A DNA stretch of 64,000 nucleotides, taken from Rothia sp. SD9660Na (GTDB lineage Bacteria > Actinomycetota > Actinomycetes > Actinomycetales > Micrococcaceae). Of this stretch, positions 42,874 to 51,054 are shown in pieces (within the stretch, counting starts at the first letter, position 1; every line of letters starts with the position of its first letter). The translations under genes and the position numbers were made by a program. Location: NCBI RefSeq assembly GCF_030064065.1, contig NZ_CP125946.1, forward strand, positions 1,984,001-2,048,000, read 5' to 3'. The notes beneath the pieces are model-generated. The model ran no database searches. It was not told the origin of the DNA and saw only the letters and a program-made list of their open reading frames with translations.

Positions 42874-45021
42874 CTAGCGGCGGGCGTCCTTTTCTGCCAG
42901 CTGCGCAAACATATCGTTATAGGCATTGAGTTCGGCATCCCCGTCGCGGTCAGCCTGGCGGTCGATGCGCTTTTGCACCTTCTTATCGTTCATGGACCAC
43001 TGCACTGCCACTGCAACGGCAATAATCATGGTAGGTATCTCGCCGATTGCCCACATGAGAGAGCCGCCCAGCTTCTGGTCGTCAATGGCAGATAGGCCCC
43101 AGGGGCGGCCCAGGTTGCCGAACCAGGAGGCCTGTAGCAGGGTGTCCATCTGCATGATCGAGATACCCACAAAGGCGTGGTAGCCCAGGGTCGCGATAAT
43201 CATGATCAGGCGCATGGGGTAGGTGGGGCGGTTGGGAATGGGGTCGATGCCGATCAGCACCAGACTAAAGATGTAGCCGGTAATCAAAAAGTGAATCAGC
43301 ATGAACTCGTGGCCCACATGGTAGCGCAGCATCACCCCGAAGAGAGGGGTGAAGTAGACAATCACAATCGACCCAGCGAAGTTGACGGCTGCGAAGATGG
43401 GGTGGGTAATCACCTTAGACCAGCCCGAGTGCACCAGGCGCAGAATCCATTCGCGGGGCCCGCGGGTGCCGTCCTGGCGGGGTTCGAGGGCTCGCAGAAG
43501 CAGGGTGACAGGGGCGCCCAGTACCAGGAAGATGGGGCAGACCATGGTCAGGAGCATGTGCTCCACCATGTGCACCGAGAAAAGCACCATGGAGTAGACG
43601 GCAAGAGCCCCGCAGGTGATGTAGAGCAGAACGAAGAGGCCCAGGAACCAGGAAAGGGCACGGGCAAGAGGCCAGTGTCCGCCTGCACGCCGCACCTTAA
43701 TCAGCGCCCAGAAGTAGGCGAAGGCGGCGAAGCTGATGAAGGCCACCCAAAACCAGTCAAAACGCCACTGGGTAAACCACTCGGCAACGTGCGGTTCTGG
43801 CGGCATGTCGTAGAGGGTGATGATACGGACGGGCTCGGCACCGGCATCCAGGGTTTCGGGAGCCGGGGGCGGGGTGCGGGAGAGCGAGACCGCCAGGCCG
43901 CTGGTTGCGCCCATGAGCACCAGTTCACAGGCGATGGCGTACCAGAGGCCCCGGGCGGCGCTGGTAAGCCCCGATTGCATCATGGGTATCAGGCGCAGGC
44001 GGTGCACCACGCCGAAGGCACCCAGCACCAGGGTGAGCATGAGCTTGGCCAGTACCAGCGCCCCGTAGGTGGTCGTAAAAAGATCCCCCAGGCTGTTCAT
44101 TCGCACCAGGGCATTGACCACGCCTGAGAGCACCACCAGCACGAACCCGAAAAGGGCCAGCACGGAATAGCGGCGCAGAACCGCCACAGCCAGGGGCACA
44201 CGACGGGCGGACGCCGATGCCGCACCCCGCTGCCCCTCAGCCAAGGTGCCGGTGCCCGCGTCCTCGCCGGTAATGTCGCGGGAGATAAAAGCCAGCACCA
44301 TGAGCCCACCGCACCAGAGCACCACACCGAGCAGGTGCAGGCCCAGGGAGTTGACCGCACCCATGTGGTCATCGCCGCCCGATGAGTGGCCGCCCAGGGC
44401 CATAGCCACGATGCCGACCAGCGACAGGCCCAGGGTCAGCAGCAGGCCGGTGAGTGAGCGCACCGCAAAGACCAAGGTGGCCACAGTGGCAGCCACGATA
44501 ATGCTGGTGGCCTCCTGCTTACCCGAGTCGATGGTGGTGATGTAGCTGATGAGTTCCGAGGTGTAGTCGGCCCCGCCCGATGGCGACCGGCCCGAGATAT
44601 CGGCGTAGCTGAAAATGAGCACCGCGATGGCGGCGATAGTCCAGGTGATAGCGGCAGCGGACGCCAGTGTCAGGGTGCGGGTAAAGGCCGGGTGTTCGGT
44701 GCGGTGCAGGTTCTTCTGCCGCTGGGCCGCATCGGTTGGGTGAGCCATATTGACCTTGGCCCGACCCCGCGCCGCATCAAGGAAGCGGGGCACTATCCCT
44801 AATGCAAAGACAAGGGAGCCCATGGTCGCTGCCATCGAGAAGTTTTGCAGGCTCTCAGCTACCGGCAGGCCCCAGCGTACCAGGGCGCCGGCGTCCGCTA
44901 GGTCGGTACCGGCGTTCGAGCCTGTCACTAGCAGGCTCAAAACCAGAGCGACAAGGGAGGCTGCGGGGAAGGCCCATATCCAGCTGGGCTTGAGCCCGCG
45001 ATCCATCTCGTGTGCTGCCAT
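42874..45021 (-). CDS. CopD-CtaG fusion (copper import / cytochrome oxidase assembly)
   Basis: A 715-residue integral membrane protein. The N-terminal ~380 residues hold a CopD-like multi-helix domain ('HLLGVVLWCGGLMVLAFIS', 'ALVLAKLMLTLVLGAFGVVHRLRLI'), and the C-terminal ~270 residues a caa3-type CtaG domain ('HMVEHMLLTMVCPIFLVLGAPVTLLLRAL', 'HEFMLIHFLITGYIFSLVLIGIDPIP'). The His/Met pattern suits copper passage. The family role is Cu delivery to cytochrome oxidase or import; the specific direction is inferred. It is last in an operon with DyP, PCuAC and CopC. Length is typical for the fusion. Confidence 0.92.
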   Translation of the reverse strand: MAAHEMDRGLKPSWIWAFPAASLVALVLSLLVTGSNAGTDLADAGALVRWGLPVAESLQNFSMAATMGSLVFALGIVPRFLDAARGRAKVNMAHPTDAAQRQKNLHRTEHPAFTRTLTLASAAAITWTIAAIAVLIFSYADISGRSPSGGADYTSELISYITTIDSGKQEATSIIVAATVATLVFAVRSLTGLLLTLGLSLVGIVAMALGGHSSGGDDHMGAVNSLGLHLLGVVLWCGGLMVLAFISRDITGEDAGTGTLAEGQRGAASASARRVPLAVAVLRRYSVLALFGFVLVVLSGVVNALVRMNSLGDLFTTTYGALVLAKLMLTLVLGAFGVVHRLRLIPMMQSGLTSAARGLWYAIACELVLMGATSGLAVSLSRTPPPAPETLDAGAEPVRIITLYDMPPEPHVAEWFTQWRFDWFWVAFISFAAFAYFWALIKVRRAGGHWPLARALSWFLGLFVLLYITCGALAVYSMVLFSVHMVEHMLLTMVCPIFLVLGAPVTLLLRALEPRQDGTRGPREWILRLVHSGWSKVITHPIFAAVNFAGSIVIVYFTPLFGVMLRYHVGHEFMLIHFLITGYIFSLVLIGIDPIPNRPTYPMRLIMIIATLGYHAFVGISIMQMDTLLQASWFGNLGRPWGLSAIDDQKLGGSLMWAIGEIPTMIIAVAVAVQWSMNDKKVQKRIDRQADRDGDAELNAYNDMFAQLAEKDARR

Positions 45022-45051
45022 ATCTATACCTTGATTCCTGTCGATGGTGAT

Positions 45052-46404
45052 TTAGTTGAAGAGGCCCTCACCCACGAAGCCGCCTTCGCGAGCGCCGGCG
45101 GGCAGGGCGAAGACCGCTGAGCCGATGGGCACCGTCCAGGTGTTGAGCATATCGAGCTCGGCCAGGCGCTGCTGGATGGGGAGGAACTGCTTGACGGGGT
45201 CTGCCTGGTAGGAGCAGAAAATCAGGCCGGTAGAGCTCACTCCCCCGCTGACCTGCTGGTGCTCTGAGAAGCCCGAGGCGTTCTGCACCGGCAGGTCGTA
45301 GTTGTAGCCCCGGCGCAGGATTTGCTCCACCCGGTTTTGGGCGGCGGCCCGGCGGATGTGGGCGTAGGGGGCGATGACGGTAAATCCCAGGTCATTCGTT
45401 GCCGAAAGGTCTGCGGGGTCGCGTTCTTCGGTGCCGGTGAGCGGGGCTCCGTTGGTGAGGTTGCGGCCCACGGCGTCTTCGCGGGCGGGGCGGTCAGCCT
45501 GGTCCCAGGTATCGAGGTTCATGTGGATACGGCGGATGACCAGGGAGGTGCCGCCCTCTTCCCAGGGGGTAAGTTCCTCGTGGTTGCCCCAGACGTAGGA
45601 TTCCATGGTTCCATCCCCGGTGGAAGGGTTGATGGTTCCATCGACCTGGCCGAAGAGGTTGCGCATGGTCATGCCGTCCGGCTCGCTGCCGTAGGCGCGG
45701 CGGAAGCCTTCTTGCACCCAGCGCACCGAGGCGAAGCTGCGGGTGCTTTTGAGCAGGACGCGCTGGGCGTGGGCCAGGGTGAAACGGTCAGAGCAGCAGA
45801 TTTGCAGGAGCAAATCCCCGTCGTTCCACTGGTCTTGGAGCTGGTCAATCTGTTCGAAGGCAGGCAGGGGGCGCAGCCAGGAGGGTTTCTTCTCGGGGGC
45901 TACGATATCGAAGATCCGCTCGCCAAAGCCAAAGGTGATGGTGAGGTTAGCCGGTACGGTCGCGAGTTCCGGTTCTTGGTCGGTGATGGGGGCCCGCCCT
46001 GAGGTGAGGCGGGCGGCGTCATCAGTGAGCACGGTGAGCAGGCGGCGGACGCCGTCGCGGTCGAGTTCCGTGTTGAGGGTCAGGGCTATAAAGACGCCGT
46101 AGCTGGGGGCCGGGGTGTCGATGCCCGCCTGGCGGGGGCCATAGAAGGGAACGACGGCTTCTTGCAGGGGCGGGCTGGTAGGCTCTTGTTCCCCCTCTTT
46201 ATTCATAGCTGTCGCAGCATATTGGCCTGCCAGAGTGGCAGCCACACCGGTGCCCAGGCCCAGGGCACCAGCAAGAGCTGCACGCCGGTTGGTCCCGCGA
46301 GGGCTTGCAGCTTGTTCTTGGTCACCCGGCTTGTATTCTGGCTGGGGGCCAGTTTCTGCCCCGCTCAGGGCCCGGTTGAGGTCTTCGTCAAATGAGCTAG
46401 TCAT
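45052..46404 (-). CDS. Dyp-type peroxidase, Tat-exported (EfeB-like)
   Basis: A 450-residue haem peroxidase. A twin-arginine signal ('TNRRAALAGALGLG', ~38-51) sends it outside the cell. The GxxDG motif is in 'FGQVDGTINP' (Asp is the catalytic acid), the proximal His is in 'IAPYAHIRRAAAQN', and an Arg in 'QILRRGYNYD' completes the set. It may use H2O2 to oxidise dyes or free haem iron. Its place between PCuAC and CopD-CtaG links it to copper/haem handling, not to an efeUO iron operon. Confidence 0.94.
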   Translation of the reverse strand: MTSSFDEDLNRALSGAETGPQPEYKPGDQEQAASPRGTNRRAALAGALGLGTGVAATLAGQYAATAMNKEGEQEPTSPPLQEAVVPFYGPRQAGIDTPAPSYGVFIALTLNTELDRDGVRRLLTVLTDDAARLTSGRAPITDQEPELATVPANLTITFGFGERIFDIVAPEKKPSWLRPLPAFEQIDQLQDQWNDGDLLLQICCSDRFTLAHAQRVLLKSTRSFASVRWVQEGFRRAYGSEPDGMTMRNLFGQVDGTINPSTGDGTMESYVWGNHEELTPWEEGGTSLVIRRIHMNLDTWDQADRPAREDAVGRNLTNGAPLTGTEERDPADLSATNDLGFTVIAPYAHIRRAAAQNRVEQILRRGYNYDLPVQNASGFSEHQQVSGGVSSTGLIFCSYQADPVKQFLPIQQRLAELDMLNTWTVPIGSAVFALPAGAREGGFVGEGLFN

Positions 46405-46511
46405 GGTGTTCCTTGTGGCCTGCGCTGCCGTCCTCCTCTTACAGGGGCGGACGGCAGCGCAGGCCGGTTGCTACCTAGCGGTAGCTAGGGGTGGGTGAGG
46501 TAGCCGGTGCC

Positions 46512-47168
46512 CTAATTGCACTGGGGCAGCACAGCGGCTGCTGATTCGCTGGCGCTAGCGTGGCCGAGGTGCATGGAGTGGTCGCTGGACTCGCTTGCAG
46601 CAGCGTCCGCTGCGGTGCTCGCGGCGTCACCGGGGGCATATTCTTCCTGGGCACCGGCGTAGTCGCGCACGGTAGCTTCAAAGCTGACCTCGCCCGCTGA
46701 GGTCTGCAGGGTGATGATATCGCTGGTACCTGCGGCGAGGGCACAGTTCATACCCATAAGCATGATGTGGTCTCCACCGGGGGCCAGCTCGAGGGTGGCA
46801 CCGGGCTCAATGGTGAAGCTACCTTCTACGGCCTTCATCATGCTCGTACCGGTGTTCGGGTCGATGACGGTGGTATGTAGCTCGACCATGCTGGCGGTTG
46901 CATTGCTGGCACCTTCGATGGTGATAGGGGTGTCCCCGGTGTTGGTGAGGGTGGCAAAGGCTGCGGTCATATCGCCGCTGTTGGCCTTGATCCAGGCTTC
47001 CTCGACGGTCAGCGGGGCGCTGCCCTCGCTTGTAGAGGCGCTAGCGGTAGCGCCGGTGCTCGCGCTTGCGGTGCTAGCTGCTGAGGTGTCGGTGCTGCTG
47101 CAGCCGGTCAGGACCAGCAGGGCGATAGCGGGCAGGGTGAGGGCAGGTAAAAATTTCTGTGATGACAT
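46512..47168 (-). CDS. PCu(A)C-type periplasmic copper chaperone lipoprotein
   Basis: A 218-residue lipoprotein (lipobox 'LTGC', Cys23). The PCuAC domain has the copper ligands expected, His in 'VELHTTV', Met in 'SMMKAVE' and 'GGDHIMLMGMN' (H-x-M). The long C-terminal tail is Ala/Ser-rich and carries extra His and Met ('SDHSMHLGHA'), likely a second metal site. It passes Cu(I) to cytochrome oxidase. Downstream of CopC in the operon. Confidence 0.93.
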   Translation of the reverse strand: MSSQKFLPALTLPAIALLVLTGCSSTDTSAASTASASTGATASASTSEGSAPLTVEEAWIKANSGDMTAAFATLTNTGDTPITIEGASNATASMVELHTTVIDPNTGTSMMKAVEGSFTIEPGATLELAPGGDHIMLMGMNCALAAGTSDIITLQTSAGEVSFEATVRDYAGAQEEYAPGDAASTAADAAASESSDHSMHLGHASASESAAAVLPQCN

Positions 47169-47202
47169 GGTGCTTCTTCTTCGAATGCGAGGGGTGGACG
47201 GC

Positions 47203-47811
47203 TTACTTGCGCTTGGTCTTGGCCAGCACGACGGTCAGGGCTGAACCTAGAGCTGCTACTGCCACGAGGGCTAAGACGACCTTGAGGGGGGTGGATAGCC
47301 CCTCTGATGCCTGACTCACGGGGTCGCTGGCAGCAGGGGTACCGGTGCCGGTGTTTTCTGCTGAGGGTTCGGCTGCTCCGGTCGTTGCAGCTGCGGTTGA
47401 GCTCGCTGAGCTACTGCCTTGGCCCACGGTGTAGGTGAAGGTGCCCTGGATGGGGTGGCCGTCCGATGAGACAACCCGCCAGGTGACGGTGTAGGTGTCA
47501 TCGGCAGCGGCGGTAGCCAGGTCCTGGGTGACGACCTTGCCATCGATGTCGGGGGTGCCATCGGTGACGCTTTCACCGGCGGCGTTGGTGACGCGCACCT
47601 GGTTGGCCCCGTCCACGTCCATGATGTCGCCACTGTAGGTGAGTTCTAGGCTGGCGGGCGCTTCGGTGAGGGTTGCCCCGTCAGCGGGGTTGGTGAAGAC
47701 CAGCTCATCGTGGGCGGCTGCCGGGTTTATACCCAGCAGGCTAGCAGCAGCTAGGGCCGCAGTTGCGATGAGGGTACGGCTAAAGGGTGAGGCTGTCTGA
47801 GCCTTAAACAT
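47203..47811 (-). CDS. copC: Copper resistance protein CopC
   Basis: A 202-residue exported protein. The signal peptide ends 'INPAAA', leaving an N-terminal His in 'HDELVFTNPADG' as in mature CopC, which coordinates Cu(II) through the amino-terminal nitrogen. The Ig-like domain ('WRVVSSDGHPIQGTFTYTVG') is followed by an Ala/Ser/Thr linker and a C-terminal helix ending 'AKTKRK'. ATG 47811 is preceded by AAGGA. A longer frame (to 48090) would put the signal peptide far inside. Confidence 0.94.
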   Translation of the reverse strand: MFKAQTASPFSRTLIATAALAAASLLGINPAAAHDELVFTNPADGATLTEAPASLELTYSGDIMDVDGANQVRVTNAAGESVTDGTPDIDGKVVTQDLATAAADDTYTVTWRVVSSDGHPIQGTFTYTVGQGSSSASSTAAATTGAAEPSAENTGTGTPAASDPVSQASEGLSTPLKVVLALVAVAALGSALTVVLAKTKRK

Positions 47812-47855
47812 AAGGATAGTCCTTGCTTGTCGAACAGGTAGGTGGTGTTTCGGAG

Positions 47856-48431
47856 TTAGGCAAGGACGGGTGGGCCGCGGGGGGCGCGGCGAGCTCTGGC
47901 GAGCAGGCTGACGAGGTGGGTTACGGTAGAGGCGACTGGCAGGGTGAGCGCTCCTAGGAGCGGACGCACCCGCACAGGTTCTAAACGTGCTCGTACATAA
48001 CCCAGCAGGGCATGGAGGGCCAGTAGCAGGCTCTCGCCGTAGGCGAGCAGGGCAAAGGTAATAGCTGCCGCTAGAGTATGCCCGACCCACATAGCGGGTC
48101 CGGCGTGGGGCAGAGGTTCAAGGGGTATAGCACCCGGGAACAGCTCAACGCCGTGGTGGGCGTGCCCGCCCGCTACAGGGGTCAGAGGCTGACCGTGGCT
48201 GTAGAGGGCATGCAGAATCCCCTGACCTGCCAGGACGCCAAGGGCTAGGCTGGTGCGGGGTAGTTTGAGTCTCGTGACACCAAGGGTCAGCAGGGCTGCC
48301 AGTGAGGTGGCAAGGGCCAGGACGAGCGGTTGGGGCAGGTGCCCACCGGCAAGTAGGTGCGAGGTGGCGCCTAGGCCGGTGGCGCTGCTGGCGATCAGCC
48401 AGGAGCGGGCTACCTGCTGCCCTCGGTGCAT
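47856..48431 (-). CDS. Membrane protein of the copper operon
   Basis: A 191-residue protein with about five helices and a His-rich loop ('HALYSHGQPL..GGHAHHGVELF', ~80-100) suggesting metal contact. It is first in the operon with copC, PCuAC, DyP and copD-ctaG. ATG 48431 has a strong GGAGG five bases upstream; an ATG at 48473 lies at the promoter. Similar integral membrane proteins accompany CopC in Actinobacteria; no biochemical role is known to me. Confidence 0.78.
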   Translation of the reverse strand: MHRGQQVARSWLIASSATGLGATSHLLAGGHLPQPLVLALATSLAALLTLGVTRLKLPRTSLALGVLAGQGILHALYSHGQPLTPVAGGHAHHGVELFPGAIPLEPLPHAGPAMWVGHTLAAAITFALLAYGESLLLALHALLGYVRARLEPVRVRPLLGALTLPVASTVTHLVSLLARARRAPRGPPVLA

Positions 48432-48513
48432 GTTTCCTCCCCTACTATGCGTGTTGGTGTCTTGCCTGCCCATTATCTCACAGCCGGGCTACTTTATTTC
48501 TGTGGGGTGTAGC

Positions 48514-48546
48514 AAAAGGGCCACCCCTCATCGGGGTGGCCCTTTT
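48514..48546 (-). terminator. Terminator after the HU gene
   Basis: AAAAGGGCCACCCC pairs with GGGGTGGCCCTTTT around TCATC; symmetrical ends allow use from either strand. Confidence 0.9.
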
Positions 48547-48564
48547 CAAAGTCTGTTCAAGAAT

Positions 48565-48852
48565 TTACTTCTTGGTGGAGACTGCTGCCTTCAGCTTTGA
48601 ACCTGCGGTCAGCTTAACACCGTGACCTGCGGGAATCTGAATGGTTTCGCCGGTCTGCGGGTTGCGACCGGTACGAGCTGCACGGTCAGTGCGCTCAATT
48701 GCCATCCAGCCGGGGATGGTGATCTTCTCGCCCTGTGCAACAGATGCTTCGAAGACCTGGAACAGTGCGTCGAGCACACCGTTCACTGCTGCCTGGCTGG
48801 TGCCGGCCTTCTCTGCAACCTCTGCAACGAGTTCGCTACGGTTCTTAGCCAT
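48565..48852 (-). CDS. hup: DNA-binding protein HU
   Basis: A 95-residue nucleoid protein: 'MAKNRSELVAEVAEKAGTSQAAVNGVLDAL', DNA-binding arm with 'GRNPQTGETIQI' and a short Lys-rich end. It lacks the long Lys/Ala tail of mycobacterial HupB. It bends DNA and compacts the nucleoid. It is the last gene before a terminator; the rpsN-rpmG-rpmB cluster lies 80 bp upstream on the same strand. Confidence 0.97.
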   Translation of the reverse strand: MAKNRSELVAEVAEKAGTSQAAVNGVLDALFQVFEASVAQGEKITIPGWMAIERTDRAARTGRNPQTGETIQIPAGHGVKLTAGSKLKAAVSTKK

Positions 48853-48931
48853 TGAATGCTCCTCCTGAGACTTTCAAAAAGTGAGTGGCTGGGTTAGCCC
48901 TGTTCACAAGGCTAACCGTATCAGCTACAAA

Positions 48932-49237
48932 TTACCAGCTTGACTTGGTAACACCGGGCAGCTCGCCACGGTGTGCCATCTCGCGGAAGCGTACGCGGGA
49001 GATACCAAACTTCTGGAAGGTACCGCGGGGGCGGCCGTCAATCTGGTCGCGGTTGCGGACGCGAACGGGTGAAGCGTTGCGGGGCAGCTTCTGGAGACCC
49101 AGGCGGGCCGCTTCGCGCTCTTCGGGGGTTGCGTTCTCGTCAACCAGGGTCTTCTTCAGTTCCAGGCGCTTTTCAGCGTAGCGTGCAACGATGACCTTGC
49201 GCTGCTCGTTGCGAGCAATCTTGGACTTCTTCGCCAT
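48932..49237 (-). CDS. rpsN: 30S ribosomal protein S14 (zinc-free long form)
   Basis: A 101-residue S14. '[26 protein letters not shown]' and '[51 protein letters not shown]' are the standard long form; the CxxC zinc pair of the short form is absent. It follows rpmG by 3 bp. Confidence 0.98.
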   Translation of the reverse strand: MAKKSKIARNEQRKVIVARYAEKRLELKKTLVDENATPEEREAARLGLQKLPRNASPVRVRNRDQIDGRPRGTFQKFGISRVRFREMAHRGELPGVTKSSW

Positions 49238-49240
49238 TGT

Positions 49241-49411
49241 TTAGCGCTCCTCTCGGAAGTCAACGTGCTTGCGGACAACGGGATCGTACTTCTTGAGAAC
49301 CATACGATCGGGGTTGTTACGGCGGTTCTTACGGGTAACGTAAGTGAAGCCGGTGCCCGCAGTGGACTTAAGTTTGATGATAGGACGTACGTCCTTAGCC
49401 TTTGATGCCAT
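49241..49411 (-). CDS. rpmG: 50S ribosomal protein L33
   Basis: A 56-residue protein too short for most length cut-offs. It reads '[17 protein letters not shown]' and continues with '[23 protein letters not shown]'. The zinc-binding CxxC pairs of the C+ form are missing. It lies 2 bp after rpmB and 3 bp before rpsN, giving the order rpmB-rpmG-rpsN. Confidence 0.97.
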   Translation of the reverse strand: MASKAKDVRPIIKLKSTAGTGFTYVTRKNRRNNPDRMVLKKYDPVVRKHVDFREER

Positions 49412-49413
49412 GT

Positions 49414-49650
49414 TTAGATCTTCTCTCCGCGTGCAAGGATGTCAGCAACTACTGCGTCGATACCACGTGCGTCGATAACCTTGATGCCCTTTGCAGAGAC
49501 GTTCAGGGTTACGTTGCGACGAAGTGAGGGTACGTAGTACTTCTTCTTCTGTACGTTAGGATCGAAACGACGCTTGTTGCGGCGATGCGAGTGCGAAATG
49601 CTGTGTCCAAAGCCGGGAACAGCTCCGGTCACCTGGCAGACAGCTGCCAT
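49414..49650 (-). CDS. rpmB: 50S ribosomal protein L28
   Basis: A 78-residue protein. '[32 protein letters not shown]' is the canonical L28 start, with ATG 49650 preceded by GGAGG; 30 further in-frame codons upstream are not part of the protein. It lacks a second CxxC, so it is of the zinc-free type. First gene of rpmB-rpmG-rpsN. Confidence 0.97.
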   Translation of the reverse strand: MAAVCQVTGAVPGFGHSISHSHRRNKRRFDPNVQKKKYYVPSLRRNVTLNVSAKGIKVIDARGIDAVVADILARGEKI

Positions 49651-49698
49651 AGTTTTCTCCTCCAAATGTTGACGAAATGACGGTACGCAGTTGGCGTT

Positions 49699-49717
49699 CG
49701 TCAGATATTTTCTGACG
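49699..49717 (-). promoter_or_regulatory. Palindrome in the rpmB leader
   Basis: CGTCAGATATTTTCTGACG: 7-bp arms around a 5-base centre, ~50 bp before rpmB. It could be an operator. It does not match the Zur sequences I know from Actinobacteria. Confidence 0.4.
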
Positions 49718-50197
49718 ATCAGCAATGGGCGTCCCGTCACCTATAGGTAGAGCACCGGGTTATTCTCCAAGGCTAGAGTGTTTGAGATTCGCCACCGGGT
49801 GAGAGGCCGATGAGAATCCCCGCCGCGGGAAAAACGGTGAAGCTTAGGTGTACGAGAGGTGTTGCCACCACTACGAACAGCCTTAAAGTCTAGGTAATTA
49901 CGGGATACCACGCAACCTATGAGGCCAATAAAAAGCTTGCGTCAGCCGGTGCTGGTGCTACCTGCTCCGGTGTGCGCAAGCTGCTTTTCATGGTCTCAAG
50001 GGTGCGTTTGAACCTCTATCAATTCTACCGGGCTTTTAACTTTTCGCAAGTCATCTCAGGCTTTAATCCGCGGTTTTTCACCCTTACCAGGCGTTAGCTG
50101 CCACCGGCGTCCACCCCTGCCAATCGGGTAAATTACACGCGTGTAATCTTAAGTGTGATGTTAACAGCTTAAGTCTTTTAATTCAGGAGCCTAGCTG
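49718..50197. other. Non-coding region with several structures
   Basis: No gene is seen for ~480 bp. It holds a hairpin AGCTTGCG/CGCAAGCT (49934-49982) followed by a T-run on the minus strand, probably terminating the SGNH-hydrolase transcript, and the perfect palindrome ATTACACGCGTGTAAT (50132-50147), an operator-like sequence. Confidence 0.5.
50132..50147. promoter_or_regulatory. 16-bp perfect palindrome, operator-like
   Basis: ATTACACGCGTGTAAT resembles a TetR- or MarR-type operator, but no such regulator gene is next to it. Confidence 0.35.
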
Positions 50198-51013
50198 TTA
50201 AAGGGCTGAGCCGGATTCTTCAGGGAGGGCATCAAACCGCGTCCAGGTGGGGTACTTGGGGCTGATGTTGTCACCGGAACTGGTGCCGCGCAGACGTCGA
50301 CCAATCCACGGAACCACAAACTCCCGGGCCCATTTAGCATTATCCAGGGCCTCTTGCACACGGGTTTTATGCAGGGGCGCAGGGACGATAGGATCCCCGA
50401 TACGGATGTTCTCGGCACTCAGAGTTTCCAGTGCCCGACGGGCAGTTAGGGTATGCCCTGCTGCGTTCATATGCAAACGGTCAGGGGCCCAAAATCGAAG
50501 GTCAAGCAGCTCGTGCATGCGCCAGTAGTCCACCACGGTCACGCCGCGGTCATCGGCTACCTCACGCAGAAGCTCGTTGAAGAGGGCCACCCGGGCACGG
50601 TTACCGCTAAAGAAACCCTTGGGGCCGGGATCAAAACCGGTCATGGTAAAGACCTCAATACCCTCATCGCGCAGGATTTTAAAGGCCTCGTCGTAGCGCA
50701 CCATCAGGGCGTCCACATCGAAGCCGGGGCGCAAAGAGTCATTGCCACCGCCAACCAGCGAGACCAGGTTGGGCTTAAGTTTCAGGGCAGGTTCTAGCTG
50801 CTCCTCGATGATGGGCACAAGCAGGCGCCCGCGAATTGCCAGGTTGGCGTACTGGGCTTGCGGGTCTGCCAGCATGAACTGCTCGGCTACTCGGTCAGTC
50901 CAGCCGCGCACCCCGTTGGGGCGGTCCGGAGCGTCATCGCCCACTCCTTCACTGAAGGAATCCCCCAGAGCCACGTAGCGGATAGATTCGTCTTTTCCGA
51001 GGATCGATATCAT
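50198..51013 (-). CDS. SGNH/GDSL hydrolase
   Basis: A 271-residue cytoplasmic esterase/lipase-like protein. Block I 'ALGDSFSEGVGD' contains the nucleophile Ser, block III is 'GGGND', and 'DRLHMNAAGH' supplies the Asp-His pair. No signal peptide is present. It starts 41 bp after the siderophore-interacting protein's stop on the same strand, so it may be co-transcribed with the iron uptake operon. The substrate is unknown. Confidence 0.9.
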   Translation of the reverse strand: MISILGKDESIRYVALGDSFSEGVGDDAPDRPNGVRGWTDRVAEQFMLADPQAQYANLAIRGRLLVPIIEEQLEPALKLKPNLVSLVGGGNDSLRPGFDVDALMVRYDEAFKILRDEGIEVFTMTGFDPGPKGFFSGNRARVALFNELLREVADDRGVTVVDYWRMHELLDLRFWAPDRLHMNAAGHTLTARRALETLSAENIRIGDPIVPAPLHKTRVQEALDNAKWAREFVVPWIGRRLRGTSSGDNISPKYPTWTRFDALPEESGSAL

Positions 51014-51054
51014 GCGGACTAGGCCTTTCTCTATGAGGTGGGTACCAGGCCACT

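Noticed and set aside
43177..44127. Long plus-strand frame opposite copD-ctaG
   Set aside because: Antisense shadow; polar composition without domain and no ribosome site.
49699..49717. Zur-box hypothesis for the rpmB leader palindrome
   Set aside because: Zinc-free paralogue operons are often Zur-regulated, but the bases do not match actinobacterial Zur sites and these may be the only copies.
49815..49920. Cobalamin-riboswitch-like pieces (GGGAA..GGTGAA..GGGATACC) on the plus strand
   Set aside because: The P4 pairing and the AGTCAGGA block are absent and no plus-strand gene follows, so the likeness is superficial.
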